Source of the DNA: Megaustenia siamemsis
Taxonomy: Eukaryota > Mollusca > Gastropoda > Stylommatophora > Ariophantidae
Length of the DNA: 64,000 nucleotides
Direction of reading: 5' to 3'
NCBI GenBank assembly: GCA_032433765.1
Contig: JAVIAB010000156.1
Coordinates: 88,183,150 to 88,247,149, forward strand
The notes beneath the pieces are model-generated. The model ran no database searches. It worked only from the letters and a program-made list of their open reading frames with translations, and was not told where the DNA came from. Of this stretch, positions 37,052 to 49,069 are shown piece after piece. A program made the translations under genes and the position numbers. Positions within the stretch are counted from its first letter, which is position 1; each line of letters begins with the position of its first letter.

Positions 37052-37130
37052 ATAACCACAGCATGATTGTATATCGCCAGTCAGACATCAAGTGGGATCA
37101 CATGTTCTCAGATGTGTCCCTACACAAGAG
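37052..37130 (+). CDS. ADAM17: ADAM17-like exon 6: prodomain
   Basis: Acceptor gtccccttcag ends at 37051; donor gtttgt at 37131 is weaker than the others. Completes Tyr144 and encodes NHSMIVYRQSDIKW and onward to LHK, with two bases of Arg170. The MIVYRQSDIK block resembles the ADAM17 segment just before the cysteine switch. Confidence 0.87.
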
Positions 37131-37284
37131 GTTTGTTTGTTCTCACTTGTCATCTCTTCATGTTTCTATTTAACAAGATCTTTCTTTTAATAAGAATATT
37201 ATCACATAGTTCTGTGTCAATGTATGTCTTTATTGCATGTGTGTTTGTGTTTAGTACCTGTGTGAGAGAACCAGAACATTGACA

Positions 37285-38045
37285 CTATGATAAAGGGCAA
37301 ACAATTAAAATAAGTGGAGAATTTAAATATTTAGAAGTCCAGTGACAAACGACAATTCTCAAACAGCAAAGATAGACTCAAGATGCAACAAAGCTCGTCA
37401 AATCAATGGACAACTATCACCACTATTGTCCAACAAGGAAATAACTCTGAAAAAACCACTACCAAGATTAAATGTTTTAGATTGACAGGAAACAGCCTGA
37501 GAGATAAGATCATAAATGAAGAACTGAGAAAAAAAGCTAGGAATAGATCATAAATGAAGAACTGAGGAAAAAGCTAGGAATAGATCATAAATGAAGAACT
37601 GAGAAAAAAAGCTAGGAATAGATGATAAATGAAGAACTGAGAAAAAAAGCTAGGAATAGATCATAAATGAAGAACTGAGAAAAAAGCTAGGAATAGATGA
37701 TAAATGAAGAACTGAGAAAAAAGCTAGGAATAGATGATAAATGAAGAACTGACAAAAAAAACTAGGAATAGTTCCTGCCGTATAATACATACAGAAACAA
37801 CAGATAAAATTGTTTGGCCACATGATAAGGCAGAAAGATCAAAACACAACACAATGAGCCTTTAATAAACGTTATGAGAACACCAGACCCATGGCTGACC
37901 TTGAAAAAGATGGATTGATGGAATATTACAAACATAAGGAAACATAACAGCTGCAGAGGCCAACAGAAGAGCAAAATATGGCAGATTATATCTGCTCTCA
38001 ATGCTAAAGGCAAGTGAGGAAGGAAAGAAGAGGAAGAAGATCTGT
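37285..38045 (+). mobile_element. LINE D fragment (3' part), heavily decayed
   Basis: Translated pieces match the LINE D copy at 11610-12406: EFKYLEVQ, RCNKARQINGQLSPLLSNKEITL, then IINEELRKKLGI, KLFGHMIRQ and DGLMEYYKHKET. It ends in gaagaggaagaag near 38041, the (GAA)n tail also seen at 4498. An internal segment is tandemly amplified at 37500-37775. Confidence 0.7.
37500..37775. repeat. 37-38-bp tandem array inside LINE D, about 7 copies
   Basis: Unit gatcataaatgaagaactga plus gaaaaaaagctaggaata, corresponding to LINE D codons for IINEELRKKLGI. Poly-A length varies between copies. Confidence 0.88.
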
Positions 38046-38147
38046 ATAATGCATGCCCATTATTATAAGAATGTTTGTATCGAGTGCCTGTGTCGTTGTG
38101 TGGACAAGTGGAAAAACAAAACAAGTTTGTTCATGGGAGACTCGGTG

Positions 38148-38274
38148 GCTGAATATCATCGAGTGCCATCTCTGCAACGAAGGTTGGCTACCATGGAGTG
38201 CCATTCAGCTCTGTCTCTTGCTGTGATGGTGCAGGTTGTCATAGGCTGGTTTGTCCATCTTTTGATGTTACTTG
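38148..38274 (-). mobile_element. LINE A fragment, 3' end, left half
   Basis: The reverse complement matches the LINE A 3' end at 300-417 (atcatcgagtgccatctctg, then gttggctaccatgg). Its continuation is at 43428-43740, on the other side of the LTR element. Confidence 0.75.
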
Positions 38275-40241
38275 TGAAGTAGTGGATAATTAGGGGTGAT
38301 AGAAGGGGAGGCTATTAGGGGTACAAAAGGTCAAAAGGTGAAGGTGAGAGATGCCGTAAACATGTAGTAACTCATTGTCCACGTGAAATGACATGATTAG
38401 GTGAGCGTCTCGAAAAACACGAGGTTTGAAAACGAGACAAAGATTCAGTTAGAGAATTTTAGTTGGTTGAAATAGTCATTCGAGAGATGTGCGAGAAGCT
38501 GTGCGGACGGACTTGTCACGTTTGACAACCCGGTACCGAGGGCATTATGTTAGTAGGAAAAAGGAACAGAATGTTAGAAATTAGATTTCAATGTAGGAAT
38601 GACAGTAAGTAAAAGAAACGTGTGATAGAGATAGAAGAATATTTCATGGACTTAGGAAACTGTGCTAGAAATAGTTGTGATTTAATTCAATAAGGTGTGT
38701 GTAGAGTAGGGGAGTTAATTAGAGTTTAGTAGCACAACGAGGACAATAGTAGGAACTCGGTAGAGTTCATATTGTGCTCAGAGAACTAAGAACGAGTCTG
38801 TTCTTACTAGTATTGGCTGAATGTAAGCCGTATAAGGAATTTCTGAGGCTGAATGTAAGCCGTATCAGGAATTTATGAGGAACTGGGTATGTTCCATATT
38901 CTATGTAGAGACGGTAGAGGGCAGGATTGTTCTTACTGGTCTTAGGCTGGATGTAAGCCGCATAGAGAGATTATTTTGATGAATTTCGTAGATTCAATGT
39001 TGTGTGACAATATTGAATATAGAGACTTAGAGAACAGGAATTGTTCTGACCATTAGTAGGCTGTGTGTCAGCCATAAAGAGACAGTTGATGAATCCAATA
39101 GATTCGACATTGTGTGTCAATGTTGAATATAGAGACGTTAGAGAGCAGACATTGTTCTAACCATTAGCAGGCTGTGGGTCAGCCATAAAGAGACAGTTGA
39201 TGAATCCAATAGATTCGACATTGTGTGTCAATGTTGAATATAGAGACGTTAGAGAGCAGACATTGTTCTAACCATTAGCAGGCTGTGTGTCAGCCATAAA
39301 GAGACAGTTGATGAATCCAATAAATTCGACATTGTGTGTCAATGTGAAATATAGCGATCTTAGAGAACAGGAATTGTTCTGACCATAGGCGGGCTGAATG
39401 TAAGCCACAGAGAATATTGTTTTGATGAACGCAGTAGGTTCAATGAGTTGTGCAATTAGTGTGGAGTATAGGGTGGCGCTGGGCCACTAATAAATTAACT
39501 AATTAGGCATAAGGCGTGTTTCCCAGAGGAGACACACAAGCCAGTGAGTAGATGTGAATTCTGTACTTGAATAAGTGTAGGACGTATGAGTGAATGACAA
39601 TAATGTATTTGTCATACCATGCCATCGTGGGAAGTGCAGTAAAATAAAGCAACGTATGTTTTGTTTACGAGTGTCACTTCAGTCATTCTTGTTGTCACGT
39701 CCATCGTTATAGAGTTGCTGTATTCTGTCCCCGTGATGAACGGATGGGGGTGTCGCAGGCCATAAATAACACAACGCGAAGTACAAACGTAAATGATTAC
39801 GGGCCAACGTGATGGGAAAACAAAGGAATCCTGTCCATCCAGTCCAGTAGAACACCAGGCCGGGCTCAGATCTTTACGAGCCTTGCCACTATTGCAGAGC
39901 AAACATCAGGTTGGGCTCAGATCTATACGAGCCTTACCTTTGTCAGACGCAATCGGTCTGAACACAGTCACAGAGCAGGGGAGCTTTGTTCGAGCTGAAG
40001 GGCGCAATCGGTCCTAACGTGTGGGCTCATATGTCTCAGAGTTCACAGAGTTCTTTCCCGATCAAGTAAACGTGAGGCGATCTTTCGGCGGCTGAGCAAG
40101 TGCCGTCGAGAGTTATCAGTGATCGAGGTTCAGTATCTCTATCAAGGTTCAGTATCTGATCAACGCCTCGCTCGCCTCAAAGAAGCATCCTGATGTCAAG
40201 GTTATCTTCGCATAATGGCAAAAAAAGTCCTCCCCTTTACA
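38275..40241 (+). repeat. 5' LTR
   Basis: Contains a polyadenylation signal AATAAA at 39643-39648 and internal repeats of roughly 110 bp (about 39000-39340, gacattgtgtgtcaatgttg and gtcagccataaagagacagt). Small frames inside it occur identically in the 3' LTR and match nothing I know. Confidence 0.88.
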
Positions 40242-40756
40242 ATGGAGCCATAGCCAACGCGGGGCAGAGGTCAAACAGAATGACAGCAACACAACGGAAT
40301 TTTTTTTCAGACGTCATCAGAGAAGTGTAGAGTTAGTTAATTAAGATTAATTAATTAGTTATTTAAGTAGTGTATGGTTGGAGTGTGAGAAGGAAACATT
40401 CTTTTGTGAAAAAATTATATAAAGTCGCATTAGTGTGTGAGATATAATAAGTGTAACAGTATCACAGTTGTGTGTGTCAACCGCATTTTTGTAGCTAGAG
40501 TAAGGAATTATATACATTAAAGGAAAGGGGGTAGGATAGAGAAACGAGTAGGATTATATTATATGACACACATGGCTGGGATAAGGTGACACCAATATGT
40601 GATTGTTATACAAACATGGTGAATTGGATTTGTGAATTTGTTTTTTTTGTGGAGTATGTATTGAATTCACAATGTTGGTAATGTATGAAATTGAAAATTG
40701 GTTACTAGTGAGTTGAACTCAGTTTTTTTGGAGCGGATAAGTAAGGCAATATAAGA

Positions 40757-40798
40757 TGCTATAGATGCGGGAAGGTAGGGCATATTAGAAGCCAATGT
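40757..40798 (+). pseudogene. Gag zinc-knuckle relic in the LTR element
   Basis: One short frame (stops at 40742 and 40871) contains a CX2CX4HX4C zinc knuckle, with Cys at 40757 and 40766, His at 40781 and Cys at 40796, followed by an Arg/Gly/Gln-rich tail. This is the nucleocapsid signature of retroelement Gag proteins. No further gag or pol is visible, so this is a remnant. Confidence 0.75.
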
Positions 40799-41500
40799 AG
40801 AGAGGGAGATAATAGACAGAGAGGAACAATAAGGTATCAGAGGTGGGGAAATAGACAAGGATATAGAAATTAAGGTAGGAAATTAGGAAATGGAGGAAAA
40901 GGAAAGGAAATGGTAGTAAGGCACTGATCTGAGAGTGATTAGGCTATGTAAGAAGGTGTAAGGAGTTGTAGCGGAGTACTAATCGGGAGTTGATTAGGCT
41001 ACAGAGAGTAAACAGGCAAGAAGCAATTAGGGATATTGTAGAAAGCCTGTGAGAAAGGGGAAAGTAACGAGGTGTAGTCCCGGAAATGTGTCCGGTCGGA
41101 GAAGACTGCACAAAAAGGGAGTTATTGTCGAGACAATACAGATAAATTGCGGAATGCAATGTATGATAAAGGATTGGGAGATAGAAGGAAAACGGAGAGT
41201 AGAGGGAGAAGATAGGGATAGGAATAAGATGGGAAAAAAAGGTGACAGAGAAATATACAAGACAAGACGAGTTGGTGACAATGTTGGGAGGTGTCTAAAA
41301 GAGACAATGAACATAGACCTAGTCTGCGGATTCCATAGGGCCCATATCTGGAATCTGTAGATAAGGTGACGACACAGACTGACAGAGACAGAGTACAGGA
41401 GGCTCAGAATAAGGTTAGAGAGTGAGGATGAGATAGCATAGTAGGGATGGAATAGAGTAGTTATCAGATAGAGTATAACTACTTATGAGTGGGGAGGCAA

Positions 41501-43427
41501 TGAAGTAGTGGATAATTAGGGGTGATAGAAGGGGAGGCTATTAGGGGTACAAAAGGTCAAAAGGTGAAGGTGAGAGATAGCCGTAAACATGTAGTAACTC
41601 ATTGTCCACGTGAAATGACATGATTAGGTGAGCGTCTCGAAAAACACGAGGTTTGAAAACGAGACAAAGATTCAGTTAGAGAATTTTAGTTGGTTGAAAT
41701 AGTCATTCGAGAGATGTGCGAGAAGCTGTGCGGATGGACTTGTCACGTTTGACAACCCGGTACCGAGGGCATTATGTTAGTAGGAAAAAGGAACAGAATG
41801 TTAGAAATTAGATTTCAATGTAGGAATGACAGTAAGTAAAAGAAACGTGTGATAGAGATAGAAGAATATTTCATGGACTTAGGAAACTGTGCTAGAAATA
41901 GTTGTGATTTAATTCAATAAGGTGTGTGTAGAGTAGGGGAGTTAATTAGAGTTTAGTAGCACAACGAGGACAATAGTAGGAACTCGGTAGAGTTCATATT
42001 GTGCTCAGAGAACTAAGAACGAGTCTGTTCTTACTAGTATTGGCTGAATGTAAGCCGTATAAGGAATTTCTGAGGCTGAATGTAAGCCGTATCAGGAATT
42101 TATGAGGAACTGGGTATGTTCCATATTCTATGTAGAGACGGTAGAGAGCAGGATTGTTCTTACTGGTCTTAGGCTGGATGTAAGCCGCATAGAGAGATTA
42201 TTTTGATGAATTTCGTAGATTCAATGTTGTGTGACAATATTGAATATAGAGACTTAGAGAACAGGAATTGTTCTGATCATTAGCAGGCTGTGTGTCAGCC
42301 ATAAAGAGACAGTTGATGAATCCAATAGATTCGACATTGTGTGTCAATGTTGAATATAGAGACGTTAGAGAGCAGACATTGTTCTAACCATTAGCAGGCT
42401 GTGGGTCAGCCATAAAGAGACAGTTGATGAATCCAATAGATTCGACATTGTGTGTCAATGTTGAATATAGAGACGTTAGAGAGCAGACATTGTTCTAACC
42501 ATTAGCAGGCTGTGTGTCAGCCATAAAGAGACAGTTGATGAATCCAATAAATTCGACATTGTGTGTCAATGTGAAATATAGCGATCTTAGAGAACAGGAA
42601 TTGTTCTGACCATAGGCGGGCTGAATGTAAGCCACAGAGAATATTGTTTTGATGAACGCAGTAGGTTCAATGAGTTGTGCAATTAGTGTGGAGTATAGGG
42701 TGGCGCTGGGCCACTAATAAATTAACTAATTAGGCATAAGGCGTGTTTCCCAGAGGAGACACACAAGCCAGTGAGTAGGTGTGAATTCTGTACTTGAATA
42801 AGTGTAGGACGTATGAGTGAATGACAATAATGTATTTGTCATACCATGCCATCGTGGGAAGTGCAGTAAAATAAAGCAACGTATGTTTTGTTTACGAGTG
42901 TCACTTCAGTCATTCCTGTTGTCACGTCCATCGTTATAGAGTTGCTGTATTCTGTCCCCGTGATGAACGGATGGGGGTGTCGCAGGCCATAAATAACACA
43001 ACGCGAAGTACAAACGTAAATGATTACGGGCCAACGTGATGGGAAAACAAAGGAATCCTGTCCATCCAGTCCAGTAGAACACCAGGCCGGGCTCAGATCT
43101 TTACGAGCCTTGCCACTATTGCAGAGCAAACATCAGGTTGGGCTCAGATCTATACGAGCCTTACCTTTGTCAGACGCAATCGGTCTGAACACAGTCACAG
43201 AGCAGGGGAGCTTTGTTCGAGCTGAAGGGCGCAATCGGTCCTAACGTGTGGGCTCATATGTCTCAGAGTTCACAGAGTTCTTTCCCGATCAAGTAAACGT
43301 GAGGCGATCTTTCGGCGGCTGAGCAAGTGCCGTCGAGAGTTATCAGTGATCGAGGTTCAGTATCTCTATCAAGGTTCAGTATCTGATCAACGCCTCGCTC
43401 GCCTCAAAGAAAGTCCTCCCCTTTACA
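41501..43427 (+). repeat. 3' LTR
   Basis: Near-identical to 38275-40241; AATAAA at 42870-42875. It lacks about 41 nt (gcatcctgatgtcaaggtta and onward in the 5' copy) near its right end. Confidence 0.88.
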
Positions 43428-43740
43428 ATTGTCCATGTTAGTCTTGGTCTGCCTCTTTTTCCTTGTATTTTCCCCTCCAGGATTACTTTTAGTAGGTTGT
43501 TGTGTCTTTTAACATGGCCCAAAAATCGCATTTGTCTTGTTTGAATTGTGTTTAGTAGTTCTCTTTTCATTTTTAGTTGTTTTAAGACTTTAAGATCATT
43601 TGTTTTCTTTTCCTTCGATCCAGTTCTACCTATTCTTCTATATATCCACATTTCAAAAGCTTCAATTCTCTGTTCTGTTTTCTTGTCTAATGTCCAGGTT
43701 TCTGCACCATATGGCTGAATATCAGGTGTGAAATACAAAC
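43428..43740 (-). mobile_element. LINE A fragment, right half
   Basis: On the - strand it encodes YGAETWTLDKKTEQRIEAFE, FLGHVKRHNNLLKVILEG and GKRGRPRLTW, continuing the LINE A piece at 38148-38274 across the LTR element. Confidence 0.82.
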
Positions 43741-43929
43741 TCAGACCTAAACACCTTGTGGTGACTGCACTAGACGAGTGCCTGTATTAGCCGTCCTATA
43801 AGTTCCCCCGATGGACCCCAGTAATGGGAAAATGCTGTAAAGATAGTTTATTTTCTGATGGTTGCAGCAGTTATCTGTTAATGTTGCAACAATGATAATT
43901 TCCATCATATACTTAGGTTGAATCAGAGC

Positions 43930-44558
43930 TGTCTGGTATTTGGATATTAATCAATGAACAATGATGTGATTTAGTTACAGTAACTGTTGTGACAATTAAT
44001 CATTGAGCAATGATGTGAGTTAATGATAGTAACTGTTGTGACAATTAATCATTGAGCAATGATGTGATTTAATGACAGTAACTGTTGTGACAATTAATCA
44101 TTGAGCAATGATGTGATTTAATGACAGTAACTGTTGTGACAATTAATCATTGAGCAATGATGTGATTTAATGACAGTAACTGTTGTGATAATTAATCGTT
44201 GAGCAATGATGTGATTTAATGACAGTAACTGTTTTGACAATTATTATATCAATGAACAATGATGTGATTTAATGACAGTAACTGTTGTGACAATTATTAT
44301 ATCAATGAACAATGATGTGATTTAATGACAGTAACTGTTGTGACAATTAATCATTGAGCAATGATGTGATTTAATGATAGTAACTGTTGTGACAATTATT
44401 ATATCAATGAACAATGATGTGATTTAATGACAGTAACTGTTGTGACAATTAATCAATGAGCAATGATGTGATTTAATGATAGTAACTGTTGTGACAATTA
44501 TTATATCAATGAACAATGATGTGATTTAATGATAGTAACTGTTGTGACAATTAGTGTA
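43930..44558. repeat. 49-bp minisatellite, about 13 copies, just before exon 7
   Basis: Unit gtgatttaatgacagtaact plus gttgtgacaattaatcattg and agcaatgat, with an attattatatcaatgaac variant. Ends about 28 bases before the exon 7 acceptor. The preceding 43741-43929 is unique sequence with nothing recognised. Confidence 0.93.
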
Positions 44559-44586
44559 TGATAATTGTTCTTGAATGCAACTGAAG

Positions 44587-44684
44587 GAAGCCGCTGTGCG
44601 GAGCCATACATCCTGAAGTAGAGCCTGACTATAATCCAGAGTGGGAACAGAGACAAGAACAGTTGGCAGCCGAGAAGGAAGATG
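44587..44684 (+). CDS. ADAM17: ADAM17-like exon 7: cysteine switch
   Basis: Acceptor ctgaag ends at 44586 with a weak pyrimidine tract; donor gtaagt begins at 44685. Encodes residues 170-202 from R|KPLCGAIHPE to the acidic run AAEKED. Cys174 in KPLCG corresponds to the prodomain cysteine switch that ligates the active-site zinc in the zymogen. The following acidic, Gln/Glu-rich linker leads to the furin site in exon 8. One base is left over and completed by exon 8. Confidence 0.9.
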
Positions 44685-44884
44685 GTAAGTGATGTCACTG
44701 GTCTGAACAAAGACAGGTAGTAGCCAAGTTTGTCTTCTCAAATGACAGGAGCGCAATATGCAGGTGACATCTAGTTGTCCTGGGATTTCTAGATCCTCCT
44801 TTATTCTTTTAGGCTTCAAACTATTTCTCTTTCTGTTGAGATCTATGTTTTAGACATTCCATACTTTATATTTGAGTCTGGTTG

Positions 44885-45925
44885 GTCAGGTATCATTGTC
44901 TCAGTGTAATGGCAGGCCTAAACTACTAAACTGTCAGGTATCATTGTCTCAGTGTAATGGCAGGCCTAAACTACTAAACTGTCAGGTGTTTATCATTGTC
45001 TCAGTGTAATGACAGACCTAAAATACTAAACTGTCAGGTATTATTGTATCAATGTAATGGCAGGCCTAAAATACTAAACTGCCAGGTGTTTATCATTGTC
45101 TCAATGTAATGACAGACCTAAAATATTAAAGTGCCAGGTGTTTATCATTGTCTCAATGTAATGACAGACCTAAAATACTAAACTGCCAGATGTTTATCAT
45201 TGTCTCAGTGTAATGACAGACATAAAATACTAAACTGTCAGGTATTATTGTCTCAATGTAATGGCAGGCCTGAAATACTAAACTGCCAGGTGTTTATCAT
45301 TGTCTCAATGTAACCATAGACCTAAAATACTAAACTGCCAGGTGTTTATCATTGTCTCAATGTAATGACAGACCTAAAATACTAAACTGGCAGGTGTTTA
45401 TCATTGCCTCAATGTAATGACAGACCTAAAATACTAAACTGGCAGGTGTTTATCATTGCCTCAATGTAATGACAGACCTAAAATACTAAACTGGCAGGTG
45501 TTTATCATTGTCTCAATGTAATGACAGACCTAAAATACTAAACTGGCAGGTGTCTATCATTTGTCTCAATGTAGTGACAGACCTAAAATACTAAACTGCC
45601 AGGTGTTTATCATTTTCTCAGTCTAATGACAGACCTAAAATACTAAACTGGCAGATGTTTATCATTGTCTCAATGTAATGACAGACCTAAAATACTAAAC
45701 TGGCAAGTGTTTATCATCATAATGACAGACCTAAAATACTCAATGTAATGACAGACCTAAAATACTAAACTGGCAGGTGTTTATCATTTTCTCAGTCTAA
45801 TGACAGACCTAAAATACTAAACTGGCAGATGTTTATCATTGTTTCAATGTAATGACAGGCCTAAAATACTAAACTGGCAGGTGTTTATCATTGTCTCAAT
45901 GTAATGACAGACCTAAAATACACAG
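44885..45925. repeat. 52-bp minisatellite, about 20 copies
   Basis: Unit caatgtaatgacagacctaa plus aatactaaactgccaggtgt and ttatcattgtct, with deletion variants. The first 200 bases of intron 7 (44685-44880) before it are unique. Confidence 0.93.
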
Positions 45926-45944
45926 ACAGACATGCTCATTAATC

Positions 45945-48045
45945 TTCCTACCATTTGGTGGGTTGCTGTAGTCATGCCCAGGTTGTGTTATCCATCTCTA
46001 GTGGGTTGCAGTCAGTCATGCACCAGGTTGTGTTATCCATCTCTGGTGGGTTGCAGTCAGTCATGCCCATGTTGTGTTATCCATCTCTGGTGTGTTGCAG
46101 TCAGTCATGTACCAGGTTGTGCTATCCATCTCTGGTGGGTTGCAGTCAGTCATGCACCAGGTTGTGTTATCCATCTCTGGTGGGTTGCAGTCAGTCATGC
46201 CCATGTTGTGTTATCCATCTCTGGTGTGTTGCAGTCAGTCATGCACCAGGTTGTGCTATCCAGATCTAGTGGGTTGCAGTCAGTCATGCACCAGGTTGTG
46301 TTATCCATCTCTGATGGGTTGCAGTCAGTCATGCCCAGGTTGTGTTATCCATCCCTGGTGGGTTGCAGTCAGTCATGCACCACCAGGTTGTATTATCCAT
46401 CTCTGGTGGGTTGCAGTCAGTCATGCCCAGGTTGTGTTATCCATCTCTGGTGGGTATCAGTCAGTTATGCACCAGGTTGTGTTATCCATCTCTGGTGGGT
46501 TGCAGTCAGTCATGCGCCAGGTTGTGTTATCCATCTCTGGTGGGTTGCAGTCAGTCATGCGTCAGGTTGTGTTATCCATCTCTGGTGGGTTGCAGTCAGT
46601 CATGCGCCAGGTTGTGTTATCCATCTCTGGTGGGTTGCAGTAGTAATGCACCAGGTTGTGTTATCCATCTCTGGTGGGTTGCAGTCAGTCATGCATAGGT
46701 TGTGTTATCCATCTCTGGTGGGTTGCCGTCAGTCATGCCCAGGTTGTGTTATCCATCTCTGGTGGGTTGCTGTCAGTCATGCCCAGGTTGTGTTATCCAT
46801 CTCTGGTGGGTTGCTGTCAGTCATGCCCAGGTTGTGTTATCCATCTCTGGTGGGTTGCTGTAGTCATGCCCAGGTTGTGTTATCCATCTCTGGTGGGTTG
46901 CAGTCAGTCATGCCCAGGTTGTGTTATCCATCTCTGGTGGGTTGCAATCAGTCATGCCCAGGTTGTGTTATCCATCTCTGGTGGGTTGCCGTCAGTCATG
47001 CCCAGGTTGTGTTATCCATCTCTGGTGGGTTGCCATCAATCATGCCCAGGTTATGTTATCCATCTCTGGTGGGTTGCCATCAGTCATGCCCAGGTTGTGT
47101 TATCCATCTCTGGTGGGTTGCCGTCAGTCATGCCCAGGTTGTGTTATCCATCTCTGGTGGGTTGCCATCAGTCATGCCCAGGTTGTGTTATCCATCTCTG
47201 GTGGGTTGCCATCAGTCATGCCCAGGTTGTGTTATCCATCTCTAGTGGGTTGCCATCAGTCATGCACCAGGTTGTGTTATCCATCTCTGGTGGGTTGCAG
47301 TCAGTCATGCGCCAGGTTGTGTTATCCATCTCTGGTGGGTTGCAGTCAGTCATGCGCCAGGTTGTGTTATCCATCTCTGGTGGGTTGCAGTAGTAATGCA
47401 CCAGGTTGTGTTATCCATCTCTGGTGGGTTGCCATCAGTCATGCCCAGGTTGTGTTATCCATCTCTGGTGGGTTGCCATCAGTCATGCCCAGGTTGTGTT
47501 ATCCATCTCTGGTGGGTTGCCATCAGTCATGCCCAGGTTATGTTATCCATCTCTGGTGGGTTGCCATCAGTCATGCCCAGGTTATGTTATCCATCTCTGG
47601 TGGGTTGCCATCAGTCATGCCCAGGTTGTGTTATCCATCTCTGGTGGGTTGCCATCAGTCATGCCCAGGTTGTGTTATCCATCTCTGGTGGGTTGCAATC
47701 AGTCATGCCCAGGTTGTGTTATCCATCTCTGGTGGGTTGCCGTCAGTCATGCCCAGGTTGTGTTATCCATCTCTGGTGGGTTGCCGTCAGTCATGCCCAG
47801 GTTGTGTTATCCATCTCTGGTGGGTTGCCATCAGTCATGCCCAGGTTGTGTTATCCATCTCTGGTGGGTTGCCATCAGTCATGCCCAGGTTGTGTTATCC
47901 ATCTCTGGTGGGTTGCCATCAGTCATGCCCAGGTTATGTTATCCATCTCTGGTGGGTTGCCATCAGTCATGCCCAGGTTATGTTATCCATCTCTGGTGGG
48001 TTGCCATCAGTCATGCCCAGGTAATGTTATCCATCTCTGGTGGCT
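45945..48045. repeat. 44-bp minisatellite, about 47 copies
   Basis: Unit catgcccaggttgtgttatc plus catctctggtgggttgccat and cagt. Blocks with tgcgccagg recur at about 46510-46640 and 47300-47400, implying block duplication. The open + frames (up to 437 codons, CYPSLVGCSQSC) are repeat artefacts. Confidence 0.95.
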
Positions 48046-48109
48046 TGCACATTCTTGTGGGCCTGTCTATTCCATCAGAATGCTATCAATTTCCAAATCT
48101 TAACACAAA

Positions 48110-49015
48110 ATAGGTAATTCTTAATTAAACGTTGATGGTATCCTGCAATCTCTCATCAAAATTATTCACTTCATAATTAAACGTTGATGGTATCCTGCAA
48201 TCTCTCATCAAAATTATTCAGTTCATAATTAAACGTTGATGGTATCCTGCAATCTCTCATCAAAATTATTCTATCTATCTATTGACCTTTCGAGCCGTAA
48301 CCGGCCCATAGGGCGTAGACCAAGATACACCCTCTCCCATATGAATTTTTGTTCTAGCAGTTTTCTTTTAAAGATATTTTATCAAATCTCGCCATCTGTC
48401 TCTGTTCTGTGCAAGCAGTTCTATCTCATTGAGGGAGCCGATTCCTGCTGCTCTTGCCTCTCTCATCAATGTTCTTCTCAGTGTCTCCCTGGGTCTTCCT
48501 CTTTTTCTTTTACCTGTTGTTTCCCATATGAGGGCTTGCTTTGCTATTCGATTATTATCTCTTCTCATCACATGTCCAACGTATGACCATCGTCTTTTCT
48601 TTATTACTGAAGATATTAGTGGTTGATTGGCGATTTCTCTAATTTCCTCGTTTGTTTTGAATTCGTTCCATACTATACCAAGTATTTTCCTTAGACATTT
48701 ATTTTCGAATGCGTTCAACTTTGTTTCTATATCTCTTGTTGTTTTCCAATGAATGATGTAGAGTTTCCGGTTGTTTCCAAAATGGAGGAATTATTTTTCT
48801 CCGGCTTGGTATAGAACCGTTGATCAGAGGTTTAACAAGCCGCTATCGTAAAAACGATGTTGTTAATGAAAAAATTATTCACTTGATAATTAAACGTTGA
48901 TGGTATCCTGCAATCTCTCATCAAAATTATTCACTTCATAATTAAACGTTGATGGTATCCTGCAATCTCTCATCAAAATTATTCACTTCATAATTAAACG
49001 TTGATGGTATCCTAT
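48110..49015. repeat. 52-bp minisatellite, about 6 copies, split by LINE B
   Basis: Unit ataattaaacgttgatggta plus tcctgcaatctctcatcaaa and attattcacttc. Interrupted at 48272-48869 by a LINE B insertion. Confidence 0.92.
48272..48869 (-). mobile_element. LINE B 3' fragment inserted in the minisatellite
   Basis: On the - strand it encodes ENKCLRKILGIVWNEFKTNE, RRWSYVGHVMRRDNNRIAKQ, KRKRGRPRETLRRTL and DRWRDLIKYL, then the LINE B 3' UTR ending in a short (TAGA)n tail, seen as tctatctatctatt at 48272. Flanked by repeat words aaaattattc on both sides. This copy gives the unamplified reference for the 85-bp array at 2250. Confidence 0.82.
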
Positions 49016-49069
49016 CAACATTATCTTCAAGTAAAATAAGATGACTAATATTCCTACACAAAATGATAG

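Larger units (their letters stand above)
38275..43427 (+). mobile_element. Nonautonomous LTR retrotransposon with about 1.95-kb LTRs
   Basis: Direct repeats 38275-40241 and 41501-43427 begin TGAAGTAGTGG and end CCTTTACA (TG...CA). They differ by only a handful of substitutions, one single-base indel and one deletion of about 41 nt near the right end, so the insertion is young. Flanks CTTG (38271-38274) and ATTG (43428-43431) look like a 4-bp target duplication with one mutation, and removing the element rejoins LINE A. TGGAGCCATAGCC at 40243 is a candidate primer-binding site; GAGTGGGGAGGCAA just before 41501 is a polypurine tract. The 1.26-kb interior has no protease, RT or integrase, only a zinc-knuckle relic, so it must have moved with proteins from elsewhere. 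Confidence 0.88.

Noticed and set aside
39612..40017. Small frames (about 74-96 codons) repeated exactly at 42839-43244
   Set aside because: They lie inside the two LTRs and recur because the LTRs are duplicates; no protein family recognised.
45932..48113. Cys-rich frames up to 437 codons (CYPSLVGCSQSC)
   Set aside because: Translation of a 44-bp minisatellite in several frames; regular cysteines come from the unit, not from a Cys-rich protein family.
48770..48869. Possible tRNA-like fold just before the minisatellite resumes
   Set aside because: Some tRNA-like words, but no convincing box A/box B pair with correct spacing on either strand.
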